Positions 51,477 to 59,038 of a stretch of 64,000 bases of DNA are shown here, one piece after another. Location: assembly GCF_000143685.1 (NCBI RefSeq), contig NC_014328.1, forward strand, positions 3,100,001 to 3,164,000. Direction: 5' to 3'. Source of the DNA: Clostridium ljungdahlii DSM 13528. Its GTDB lineage: Bacteria > Bacillota > Clostridia > Clostridiales > Clostridiaceae. The translations under genes and the position numbers were made by a program. The notes under the pieces were generated by a model that was given only the letters and a program-made list of their open reading frames with translations, ran no database searches and was not told the DNA's origin. Every line of letters begins with the position of its first letter. The stretch's first letter is position 1.

Positions 51477-51547
51477 ATATATAAAAAATAAATATTAGGA
51501 TTTTTCCACGTTACAACTTTACCACAAAACTACAACCTCGATTGAAT

Positions 51548-51623
51548 TGGTGGCTTACCGGGGAATCGAACCCCGGGCAACATGATTAAAAGTCATGTGC
51601 TCTACCAACTGAGCTAGTAAACC
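51548..51623 (-). tRNA. tRNA-Lys (anticodon TTT)
   Basis: A 76-base tRNA on the minus strand: acceptor GGTTTAC/GTAAGCC, D-arm TAGCTCAGTTGGTAGAGCA, anticodon loop CTTTTAA with TTT, T-arm CCGGGGTTCGATTCCCCGG and encoded CCA. Confidence 0.96.
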
Positions 51624-51625
51624 AT

Positions 51626-51700
51626 TGGCTGGGATGGCAGGATTTGAACCTACGAATGATGGAGTCAAAGTCCATTGCCTTACCACTTGGCTACACCCCA
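51626..51700 (-). tRNA. tRNA-Gln (anticodon TTG)
   Basis: A 75-base tRNA on the minus strand: acceptor TGGGGTG/CATCCCA with U1 as is usual for tRNA-Gln, D-arm TAGCCAAGTGGTAAGGCA, anticodon loop CTTTGAC with TTG, T-arm GTAGGTTCAAATCCTGC and encoded CCA. It is the first tRNA of the cluster. The following 275 bases (51701-51975) are A/T-rich with no gene. Confidence 0.96.
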
Positions 51701-51947
51701 ACGTTAAACAGATTTCCTTCTTCTTATATATGAATAAGTATCCATAAAGCAAAAACACTATAGAAATCATTAATTTACAGGTTATATACTTAAGTGTACT
51801 AATTTATTCCTCTACCTATAAAAACTAGGGAATTTTTTGTAACTGCAAGATATATTATAAAACACAACAAATATAATGTCAATAGTTTTTTTGTTTTAAT
51901 AATTGTTACCCTTTATTATTTCCTAGTATGTTAACTTTTATATAGAT

Positions 51948-51972
51948 AAGAGAGACATTTTGTCTCTCTCTT
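51948..51972 (-). terminator. Terminator after the second Spo0E-like gene
   Basis: GAGAGACA (51950-51957) and TGTCTCTC (51961-51968) enclose 3 bases, immediately after the stop codon at 51976. A T-rich stretch follows on the minus strand. Confidence 0.75.
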
Positions 51973-51975
51973 TTG

Positions 51976-52149
51976 TTAATTGCCTGTTTTGTTTTTAATT
52001 ATTTTATTGTATTCATTTAAAATTGAATCCAACATTTGACTTGCAACAATCACTTCTGGATCGAGCAAATTTTTCTTTTGCTCAATTAAATTCTCTAGTT
52101 CTTTTCTTAATTCAGTTATTTTTTGCAATATTCTTTCAATTTCGCTCAT
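51976..52149 (-). CDS. Spo0E-like aspartyl-phosphate phosphatase (57 aa)
   Basis: Translation from ATG 52149 gives a two-helix protein with ELRKELENLIEQKKNLLD, a turn, and VIVASQMLDSILNEYNKII; S-Q-x-L-D-x-I-L is the Spo0E signature. It would dephosphorylate Spo0A~P or another regulator. GGAGGG lies six bases before the ATG. It follows the agr locus on the same strand, beyond the terminator at 52263-52284, so it is transcribed separately. It is the same length as the Spo0E-like protein at 32083-32256 but its sequence is quite different. Confidence 0.8.
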   Translation of the reverse strand: MSEIERILQKITELRKELENLIEQKKNLLDPEVIVASQMLDSILNEYNKIIKNKTGN

Positions 52150-52262
52150 ATTATTCCCTCCTCTCTCAAATTAGTATAGAAAGGAAGGAATTTCTTATAA
52201 ATATTAATCTATTGGGAATACCACCATAGTATTGACTAATTGTATTTAAAAGTAAAAAAATA

Positions 52263-52284
52263 AGAACTGGTAAATACCAGTTCT
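52263..52284 (-). terminator. Terminator after agrB
   Basis: AGAACTGGT and ACCAGTTCT form a perfect 9-bp stem with loop AAAT, 15 bases beyond the agrB stop. T-rich sequence (TATTTTTTTA) follows on the minus strand. Confidence 0.85.
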
Positions 52285-52299
52285 AAATAAAATTATCAA

Positions 52300-52851
52300 T
52301 TATTTAAATTTACCAACAATCATAAATACTGCTGCACTAACAATAGATATTACTGCAGTATTAAAAAACTTATGTGGTAAAAAGTAGGATAATATAATTA
52401 AAAAGGACGTAATTATTATAGAAGCATATTTAAGCTTCATTCTACGTTCTTTACTTTTTATTCTTTTGTTAATATTATCTACAGGAGAAAAAATACAAAT
52501 AAGTACAAAGGAAATAAACTGCAGCATCAACAATATGTATGTATTAAATGAAATATATTTTCCAACAATTATTATAGATAAAAATGCAATAAAACTAATG
52601 AAAAAGCATCCCCAATAGGTTTTTGCATGATACCCTCCTGAAAATATCCTAATTGGGCAAAAAAATATAAGAATAACTATATAATACTGATGCAATGAAA
52701 ACAGCCAAAATATAATAAAATATGGAATAATCTTTGTTATCTCATCAAAAATACAAAGCAATCCATACTCCATCTTTTTTAGTTCTAAATCAGAAAATTG
52801 AGGATTTGTTTCAGAAATTTTTTTTACTATAGCTCCTATAAGTTCATCCAT
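52300..52851 (-). CDS. agrB: AgrB-like autoinducer peptide-processing protease
   Basis: A 183-residue membrane peptidase with about four to six hydrophobic segments. The active site is clear: GGYHAKTYWGC places His and Cys seven residues apart, as His77 and Cys84 in staphylococcal AgrB. It cuts the AgrD precursor and forms the cyclic (thio)lactone. It lies 4 bases after the kinase gene, as the last gene of an agrD-agrC-agrB unit, an order that differs from the staphylococcal B-D-C-A. Confidence 0.92.
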   Translation of the reverse strand: MDELIGAIVKKISETNPQFSDLELKKMEYGLLCIFDEITKIIPYFIIFWLFSLHQYYIVILIFFCPIRIFSGGYHAKTYWGCFFISFIAFLSIIIVGKYISFNTYILLMLQFISFVLICIFSPVDNINKRIKSKERRMKLKYASIIITSFLIILSYFLPHKFFNTAVISIVSAAVFMIVGKFK

Positions 52852-52855
52852 TTAT

Positions 52856-54124
52856 CTATCCTTCTATCTTAAATCTTATTGTGAATTTAGTAATTTCCGG
52901 ACTACTTTCCACACATATACTTCCATCGTTTTTTTCAACTAGTTGTTTAATAATATATAATCCAAAACCATGGTCACTTTTTTTGCTAGTTTTCGTAGAG
53001 AAGCCTTTATCAAAAATCTTTTTTTTCGCATTTTCTGAAATAACCTCCCCATTGTCAGCTACTTCAATGCAAAAATCTTTATGCTCTCTAAAAGTACTTA
53101 CAGCTATTTCTTTATAATCCGTATATGATTTAGATTGGAATGCCTCAAAAGCATTGTCTACTAGATTACTTATAATGCTTATCAACTCATCCTGTCTAAT
53201 TTTTATCAAATCAAAAGGTTCATCAATCATCACTTCAAAATCTATATTATTTTTCATAGCATAGTTATTTTTGATAGACAATAGCCCATCTATGTAATCA
53301 TTTCCTGTATCTAAGTACTTAAAAGAAGAATGTACAGTATCTGAAATTTTTAACACATAGTCGTTTATTTTTTCAACAGTGTTAGGTTTATTTAACATGC
53401 ATAGCCCTTGTATGACATTTATGTGATTGGCAAAATCGTGTTTTTCCTGTCTTATTATACTAATTATTTCTTCCATATTTTTAATTTGGCTTTCTTGAAC
53501 TTTATACTTAGCATTTATGTTTACAAGGGTCTGTTTTTCCTTTAAGCTTCTAAACTTTGCTATTAAAAATACAAAATAAATACTAAAAATAATAATATTA
53601 TAGATTTGAATATTGCCTATATTAAAAATACCATAATTAATACAAAATACAAATAGAGCAAATACACCTAATTCAATTATTAAATTATCAAAGATAAGAC
53701 CTTCTTTTTCGAATAATTTAAGTTTAGTAAAACATAAGTTGAATTTAAAGATCATTGATACAGTAAATATTTGTAACACTTTCGAAACTATTATAAAAAT
53801 CCAAAGATATTTAGAATTCAAAAAAATCTGATTCAGATCTATGTTAAACACAAACATTTCAATGGTCTGAACAAGAAATTCCGTGGTAAAAATTATTGTA
53901 ATAAATAAGCATACTATAATTGTAGAATCAAAAATCCTTATTTTTACAGTTAATGAGAGTAATAAAATATCAAATATTATAGGAATTAACGAATGATATG
54001 ATGCTGACACATGAAATGTGCTCCAATAAGTTACAAAAGTAAACAATATACAAAATAATCCTGCTTTAATTTTATTCTGTATTATAAATTTTTTTTCGTC
54101 ACATAATGACTCAAAAATTTTCAA
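52856..54124 (-). CDS. agrC: AgrC-like GHKL sensor histidine kinase
   Basis: A membrane part of about six helices (residues 15-190) is followed by a linker helix, an H-box with the phospho-acceptor His in IRQEKHDFANHINVIQGL (about residue 232), N-box LVDNAFEAF, and the ATP lid FDKGFSTKTSKKSDHGFGLYIIK. It should sense the AgrD-derived peptide. The start is problematic: TTG 54124 has no ribosome site, but the frame is open upstream (LIIREIILDVIEAVLLLKIF) to an ACG at 54178 that sits exactly 7 bases after GGAGG where an ATG is expected. No agrA-type regulator lies nearby. Confidence 0.87.
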   Translation of the reverse strand: MKIFESLCDEKKFIIQNKIKAGLFCILFTFVTYWSTFHVSASYHSLIPIIFDILLLSLTVKIRIFDSTIIVCLFITIIFTTEFLVQTIEMFVFNIDLNQIFLNSKYLWIFIIVSKVLQIFTVSMIFKFNLCFTKLKLFEKEGLIFDNLIIELGVFALFVFCINYGIFNIGNIQIYNIIIFSIYFVFLIAKFRSLKEKQTLVNINAKYKVQESQIKNMEEIISIIRQEKHDFANHINVIQGLCMLNKPNTVEKINDYVLKISDTVHSSFKYLDTGNDYIDGLLSIKNNYAMKNNIDFEVMIDEPFDLIKIRQDELISIISNLVDNAFEAFQSKSYTDYKEIAVSTFREHKDFCIEVADNGEVISENAKKKIFDKGFSTKTSKKSDHGFGLYIIKQLVEKNDGSICVESSPEITKFTIRFKIEG

Positions 54125-54205
54125 AAGAAGTACTGCTTCTATAACATCTAGTATTATTTCTCTTATAATAAGATACGTATGAATTCCTCCTTTGTTTTAT
54201 GATAC

Positions 54206-54252
54206 TTTACAAATCTGCTGATTGAAAACTTTTAATCAGCAGTATTTGTAAA
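54206..54252. other. Long hairpin between agrD and agrC
   Basis: TTTACAAAT-CTGCTGATT pairs with AATCAGCAG-ATTTGTAAA, an 18-bp stem with one bulge. It lies 13 bases after the agrD stop. No T-run follows on the minus strand, so it more likely stabilises or processes the agrD message, or attenuates read-through into agrC, than terminates fully. Confidence 0.7.
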
Positions 54253-54264
54253 AAAACTAAGTAA

Positions 54265-54408
54265 TTACTTTAAGAATTCATCAGGACATTTTGGTTGATA
54301 AGCACCACCTGTTGATGTTGGTACTATAACTATTGCTGCCAAAAATAAGGATAATGAACCTACTACCTTCATTGTCTTACTTAGTAAAGATTTTTTTAAA
54401 TTTTTCAT
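54265..54408 (-). CDS. agrD: AgrD-like cyclic autoinducer precursor (47 aa)
   Basis: Translated from ATG 54408 this small peptide has a basic amphipathic N-terminus (KNLKKSLLSKTMKVVG), a hydrophobic segment (SLSLFLAAIVIV) and a C-terminus PTSTGGAYQPKCPDEFLK. The tail YQPKCPDEFLK is typical of clostridial AgrD peptides, in which (Y/H)QPK-P-E/D follows the ring. The ring would then lie just before Tyr38, closing through Ser32 as a lactone in STGGA; if instead Cys41 is used a thiolactone is possible. AAAGGAG lies upstream. It is the first gene of the agr unit. Confidence 0.85.
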   Translation of the reverse strand: MKNLKKSLLSKTMKVVGSLSLFLAAIVIVPTSTGGAYQPKCPDEFLK

Positions 54409-54500
54409 TTCATACACTCCTTTAGTAAAAATTTTGTAATTATATAGCTCATTTTATATATTCTACAATATATTGTGTTTTCCTCCCTCAATTTATAAAA

Positions 54501-54546
54501 AAGTAACATTTATCTAAAAAATTATTTTTTTAGATAAATGTTACTT
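54501..54546. other. Perfect hairpin in the gap between agrD and the radical SAM gene
   Basis: AAGTAACATTTATCTAAAAAA and its complement form a stem of about 20 bp around a tiny loop. It lies upstream of both divergent genes in the 54409-54731 gap, so it is not an obvious terminator; a regulator site or a palindromic relic is possible. Nothing else is recognisable in that gap. Confidence 0.6.
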
Positions 54547-54731
54547 AAAATGCAGTCAAAAACTTACAATTAGTAAATATCTAACCATGCCAATAACTCT
54601 TCTTTACATCCTTACTAATTTTGTAGTATTATAAACACGCAAATCTTTAAACTGAATAACAAATAACAAATTCTAACAAAACAACTGAACATATTTTAGA
54701 TAAATGCACTAAGTGTAGGGAGGATTTTAAT

Positions 54732-55433
54732 ATGATAAGATATAGCTTAGTAACGCAAAAAAATCCCAGGGAGATTGTTTTACTTAAAGCCTCTCCTTGC
54801 ATATGGGGGCACTGTAGTTTTTGTGATTACATAGATGACAACAGCACAGACATTAATTCAAATATACTTTTTAATGAGAACATTCTCAAAAAAGTTACAG
54901 GAAAATATAAAACTCTAGAGATCATAAATTCAGGAAGCTGCTTTGAATTACCCATTGAAACACTAGAATACATTAAATCTATAGTAGTTTCAAAACACAT
55001 AAAAAAGTTATTTTTTGAAAGCCACTGGCTTTACAAAGACAGGCTTCATGAAATGGATGATTTTTTTAAAGTACCTATAATATTTAAATGTGGTATCGAA
55101 ACCTTTGACCATAATTTTAGAAATAAGGTATTACGTAAAGGTGCTGTTTTTTCTGGTCCAGCTGAAGTTGCCAAATATTTTAAGTCCATATGCCTTTTAG
55201 TTGGCATAAAAGGACAGACTACTGAAATGATAAAAAAAGATATAGAGTATCTGCTTAAATATTTTCAATATGGATGTGTAAATATATTTACACAAAACTC
55301 CACAAGCATAGAAAGAGATGAAAAATTGATAAATTGGTTTAAAGAAAATTATTCCTTTTTGGATGAAGAAAAAAATATAGAAGTACTTTGGAATAATACT
55401 GATTTTGGTGTTGGGACTATTTGTAACAGTTAA
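54732..55433 (+). CDS. Radical SAM protein of unknown function
   Basis: A 233-residue protein with the radical SAM cluster motif C-x-x-x-x-C-x-x-C in SPCIWGHCSFCDYID near residue 25 (spacing slightly wider than the classical Cx3Cx2C) and family-like segments LEIINSGSCFELP, IIFKCGIETFD and CLLVGIKGQTTEMI. It is shorter than most family members and lacks an auxiliary cluster tail. GGGAGG precedes the ATG. No neighbouring gene indicates a substrate. A role in modified nucleoside or cofactor metabolism is possible but unproven. Confidence 0.78.
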   Translation: MIRYSLVTQKNPREIVLLKASPCIWGHCSFCDYIDDNSTDINSNILFNENILKKVTGKYKTLEIINSGSCFELPIETLEYIKSIVVSKHIKKLFFESHWLYKDRLHEMDDFFKVPIIFKCGIETFDHNFRNKVLRKGAVFSGPAEVAKYFKSICLLVGIKGQTTEMIKKDIEYLLKYFQYGCVNIFTQNSTSIERDEKLINWFKENYSFLDEEKNIEVLWNNTDFGVGTICNS

Positions 55434-55471
55434 AAATATACGTTAAATCATTGACTTACCAGAAGGTAAGC

Positions 55472-55524
55472 CAGCTTTAATGTAATAAATACGAGTGTAC
55501 TTATTACATTAAAGCTGTTTTTTT
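55472..55524. terminator. Terminator shared by the radical SAM and EAL genes
   Basis: A 17-bp perfect stem (CAGCTTTAATGTAATAA and complement, loop ATACGAGTGTAC) ends in TTTTTTT on the plus strand. Its right arm contains the last codons and stop of the EAL gene (55509), so the coding end of one gene is built into the terminator of the other. Confidence 0.9.
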
Positions 55525-56669
55525 AAAAAATCTTTTATATCTTCTGAAGGCATTGGCTTTCCAAAATAATATCCCTGAATTTTGTTACAGTTTTTACCTT
55601 TCAAAGATTTAATCTGATTTTCTTCTTCAACACCTTCTGCTACTACTTCCAATTTCATTCTATGAGCAAGTTTTATTATCTCTTCCGTTATAATATCTTC
55701 ATAATAATCACTGCATATACCATCTATAAAAGTCTTGTCAATTTTAAGCGTATTTATTGGAATACTTTTTAAATAGTTCAAAGAAGAATATCCACTTCCA
55801 AAATCATCAAGTGCAACTTTTACTCCCATATTTTTAAGTTCATTTATCACTTTAAGATTACTTTCAAGAGACTCCATCATAACACTTTCAGTTATCTCTA
55901 TTTCCAAGTATTCTGGTTTTAATTCAGTTTCCTCCAGAACTTTCTTTACCGTATATACAAAATTATCATCTTTAAGTTGTATTGGCGATACATTTATGGA
56001 TATAAAGTCATAAGAATATCCATTATCCTTCCACATTTTATTTTGAGAACAAGCAGTTTTTAAAACCCATTCTCCTATAGGTATTATAAGCCCTGTTTCC
56101 TCTGCCAAATTTATAAATTCTAAAGGCATAACCCATCCTAACTTAGGACTATTCCATCTAATTAAGGCTTCAAAACCTACTACTTTTGTATTCTCCATAT
56201 CCACTTGAGGTTGATAGTATAGAATAAATTCATTATTTTTTATTGCCTTTCTCAGCTCTTTTTCCATCTCAACTTTTTTCAAAATTTCATTGTACATGGA
56301 TTTTTCAAACAATTTATAAGAATTTTTACCTAGCAATTTAGTTCTATTTAACGCTATATCTACATTCCTAAGTAAAGTGGCAACTTCCTCTCCGTCCCTA
56401 GGATATACAGTTATTCCTACAGTAACCGATATTAAGGTTTCCGTTCCATCTATATTCCAAAGTCCACTTATGGTATTTATTATACACTGAGCTATGTTTT
56501 CCAAATGCTGTTTATTATCATATCCATTTTTTAAAATTAAAAACTCACTTCCACCCATCCTTGCAACCATCCCCAAATGCAATTGGCCTAAAACCTCTCC
56601 TGTTTTTCTTAACAGTTTATCTCCATACTCATATCCAAAGATATCGTTTATATTTTTAAAATTATCCAA
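55509..56669 (-). CDS. GGDEF-EAL part of a frameshifted c-di-GMP protein
   Basis: This 386-codon frame holds most of a GGDEF domain (from DNFKNINDIFGYEYGDKLLRKTG) and a complete EAL domain. The cyclase site reads MGGSEF instead of GGDEF, so synthesis is probably lost. The EAL domain looks active: FEALIRW, NVSPIQL, EITESVMM and VALDDFGSGYSS are all present, so it should hydrolyse c-di-GMP. Its N-terminus lacks the first GGDEF strand, which is encoded in the other frame upstream (56672-57415). The apparent TTG start at 56669 has no ribosome site. The frame was broken by one missing A in a 7-A run at 56703-56709. Confidence 0.82.
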   Translation of the reverse strand: MDNFKNINDIFGYEYGDKLLRKTGEVLGQLHLGMVARMGGSEFLILKNGYDNKQHLENIAQCIINTISGLWNIDGTETLISVTVGITVYPRDGEEVATLLRNVDIALNRTKLLGKNSYKLFEKSMYNEILKKVEMEKELRKAIKNNEFILYYQPQVDMENTKVVGFEALIRWNSPKLGWVMPLEFINLAEETGLIIPIGEWVLKTACSQNKMWKDNGYSYDFISINVSPIQLKDDNFVYTVKKVLEETELKPEYLEIEITESVMMESLESNLKVINELKNMGVKVALDDFGSGYSSLNYLKSIPINTLKIDKTFIDGICSDYYEDIITEEIIKLAHRMKLEVVAEGVEEENQIKSLKGKNCNKIQGYYFGKPMPSEDIKDFLKKQL

Positions 56670-56671
56670 GT

Positions 56672-57415
56672 CTATTTGGAATATAGAAAAATTATCCCCT
56701 GATTTTTTTCTATTCTCTTTTCAACTTCCTTTTTGAAAAGATTCCAATTAGGTAAGTTAGTTAATTGATCATAATAGGCTAATTTTTTTATCCCATCATA
56801 TTTAGATCTAAGCTGCCGTTCTGATGCACATAATTGTTCATATATACCAAAAAGTTCTACATAACTTTGATTTAGCTTTTTATTTATATCCAAATCCATG
56901 ATAAATTCATCTTCCGTCTTTTGTGCTAGTATCAACCCATAATGAAAAAACTGGGTAATTTTTTCAATGTACCTTTCCGAAATAACAGGTGTATTTTTTA
57001 TTAGAAGCTTATATTTTCTTTCATCAAAGTTAGATTCTTCAAATTTAACTTTAAAACAATCTTTATCAGACTTTTCAATAAAAACAGGGTTTAAAAAAAT
57101 TGTGCCAATATGCTCCTCGTTTATGGTAATTGGTATACCTATGTAAACTAAATTACCATATCCCTTGAAAACTCCTATTTTACTTTCGTTTCTAATTTGA
57201 TTTAATATATATTCTTCTTTTTTGTTATCGCCTAATTTATCAAATATATGTATGTATTTTTGTGAATTTATATTAAGTATTTCTCCACTTATATCTTTTA
57301 CATAACAAGCTATTGAAGTTATAGAATAAAATCTTTCCATTAAATTTTTAAGTTCGGATATATTTATCATATCAGCTAATACAAAGGCCATATGGGCACC
57401 AACTTTCATCCTCAT
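56672..57415 (-). CDS. PocR sensor part of the same frameshifted c-di-GMP protein
   Basis: The 247-codon frame contains a PocR ligand-sensing domain (about residues 17-165; ISELKNLMERFYSITSIACYVKD and YIGIPITINEEHIGTIFLNPVF), a helical linker, and the opening of a GGDEF domain (LAYYDQLTNLPNWNLFKKEVEKR). It then runs out of frame in GIIFLYSK and stops. Adding one A in the run at 56703-56709 fuses it to the GGDEF-EAL frame (RIEKKSGDNFSIFQIDLDNFK), giving a protein of about 635 residues. PocR domains bind small metabolites such as diols or hydrocarbon derivatives. Frameshift, slippage or sequencing error cannot be separated here. Confidence 0.8.
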   Translation of the reverse strand: MRMKVGAHMAFVLADMINISELKNLMERFYSITSIACYVKDISGEILNINSQKYIHIFDKLGDNKKEEYILNQIRNESKIGVFKGYGNLVYIGIPITINEEHIGTIFLNPVFIEKSDKDCFKVKFEESNFDERKYKLLIKNTPVISERYIEKITQFFHYGLILAQKTEDEFIMDLDINKKLNQSYVELFGIYEQLCASERQLRSKYDGIKKLAYYDQLTNLPNWNLFKKEVEKRIEKNQGIIFLYSK

Positions 57416-57557
57416 TTATTTACAGGAATTGTAAAATATATTTTACTATCTAAATTTTTACTATTATAATCATATTGCAAAACTTTACTTGAAAGTGTTA
57501 ATAAATTTGCATATTGTCTTTAAATTATATAATCATTTCATCATTTTGAAAACACTT

Positions 57558-58736
57558 TTATTCAAATTTTATGTTTTTTAATTTATCTTTTAGTAAATCC
57601 CCCAGGGTAACTCCACTTTCATCTTCATCTAAATACTGTTTAAAATTATCTTTAGGCTTATCCACTGCATCTTTTATACTAAGGGATATTCTACTATCTT
57701 TTGTATTTATATCTAATATTTTTACTTTTACTCTATCTCCTACTTTTAATACATCAGATGGTTTTGCAATATGTTCTTCAGATATTTCTGAAATATGGAC
57801 AAGTCCTTCTACTCCTGGTTCAATTTCTACAAATGCACCTATATTTATAATCTTGCTTACAGTTCCCTCTATTATATCATTTACGTTATACTTTTCATCC
57901 ATATTATCCCATGGATTTTTTTTCGTATCCTTTAAGGAAAGTGATATTCTATTTTTATCTTTATCTGCATTCAGCACATATACCTCTACACAATCCCCAA
58001 CAGATACTACTTCAGAAGGATTTTTTATTCTTCTCCAGGAAAGTTCTGAAATATGTGCAAGCCCTTCTACACCACCTAGATCAATAAAAGCTCCAAATCC
58101 AGTTAGCCTGCTTACTACTCCTTTAACCTTATCTCCTTTAGATATGCTGCTCCAAAGTTTTTCTTTTTTCTTTTCAAACTCTAGTTTTTCTACTTCTTTC
58201 CTAGATAACACAATTCTTGATTTACTTTTATCCAGTTCTATTATCTTCACCAAAAGAGTTTTTCCTAAAAATTCGTTTAAATCACTAACATATTTAACTG
58301 AAAGTTGTGAAGCTGGTATAAACGCTCTAAGGCCATATAAATCAGCGATTACTCCACCCTTTACTACTTGTTTTACCACTATTTCAAATGCTTTGTCATC
58401 CTTTAGCACCTCAGTAAGTCTGTCCCAACATATTTCTCTATCTGCTTTAATTTTTGACAACAGTACATTTCCATCTTCATCATTTGTTTTAATTACATAA
58501 ACGTATATCTCATCCCCAACTTTTAGAACTTCATCCACATTTACATTTTCATCTTTACATAATTCACTTTTAGGTAATACTCCATCAACTATGTAGCCAA
58601 TATTTACCATGGCCTGTTCATCGGTTACAGAAATTACTTTACCTTTTACTACTTCTCCACTTCTCACATTTTTCATAGATGAATCAATTTGATCCATAAC
58701 TTCGTTCATTGAATTTAATTCATTATCATTGCCCAT
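57558..58736 (-). CDS. rpsA: Ribosomal protein S1-like RNA-binding protein
   Basis: A 392-residue protein with four S1 domains (about residues 25-92, 108-172, 193-260 and 278-346). They show the repeated patterns GVVSRLTGFGAFIDLGGVEGLAHISE and GTVSKIINIGAFVEIEPGVEGLVHISE. Enterobacterial S1 has six domains; Firmicute S1-type proteins have four. It binds mRNA and helps translation initiation or RNA turnover. The ribosome site is GGGAGATGG. It is flanked by repeat copy X upstream and seems monocistronic. Confidence 0.9.
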   Translation of the reverse strand: MGNDNELNSMNEVMDQIDSSMKNVRSGEVVKGKVISVTDEQAMVNIGYIVDGVLPKSELCKDENVNVDEVLKVGDEIYVYVIKTNDEDGNVLLSKIKADREICWDRLTEVLKDDKAFEIVVKQVVKGGVIADLYGLRAFIPASQLSVKYVSDLNEFLGKTLLVKIIELDKSKSRIVLSRKEVEKLEFEKKKEKLWSSISKGDKVKGVVSRLTGFGAFIDLGGVEGLAHISELSWRRIKNPSEVVSVGDCVEVYVLNADKDKNRISLSLKDTKKNPWDNMDEKYNVNDIIEGTVSKIINIGAFVEIEPGVEGLVHISEISEEHIAKPSDVLKVGDRVKVKILDINTKDSRISLSIKDAVDKPKDNFKQYLDEDESGVTLGDLLKDKLKNIKFE

Positions 58737-58841
58737 TAAATTCCATCTCCCATTCTGTTATAGTTATAGTTTAATTTTTACTTAAAATCACTATATCATT
58801 TTAACAATTATATTCTATCACAAATGCTATATAAAGTTACA

Positions 58842-59024
58842 TTTATCCGATGACTACCTGCTCTAATACTCCTACTTCTCCAAGTAAGAGTAAAGAGCAG
58901 CTACGTCCCTGGATAACGATTTTCCCTAAAGGATAACGCCTTCTAAGTGCTGAAGCACTAAGAATCCTGTTAATAAACATCAGGTGGAGTCAAAACTCCA
59001 TCTGATGGCAAGAACTCTGTTTAT
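58842..59024 (+). repeat. Structured repeat family, copy X
   Basis: This 183-bp copy starts TTTATCCGATGACTACC and ends AAGAACTCTGTTTAT. It can form an outer stem (TTATCC/GGATAA with CTGCTCT/AGAGCAG), a middle hairpin (CTAAGTGC/GCACTAAG) and a third hairpin (CATCAG-TGGAGT/ACTCCATCTGATG). It fills most of the gap between rpsA and the P1 peptidase gene; the remaining bases show nothing else. Confidence 0.8.
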
Positions 59025-59038
59025 GTAGTTATACATAC

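Noticed and set aside
54501..54546. Terminator of agrD or of the radical SAM gene
   Set aside because: The hairpin lies upstream of both divergent genes, so it cannot terminate either transcript.
57571..58500. 309-codon plus-strand frame
   Set aside because: It is a complete shadow of the rpsA gene on the opposite strand, Ser/Phe-rich, without a ribosome site.
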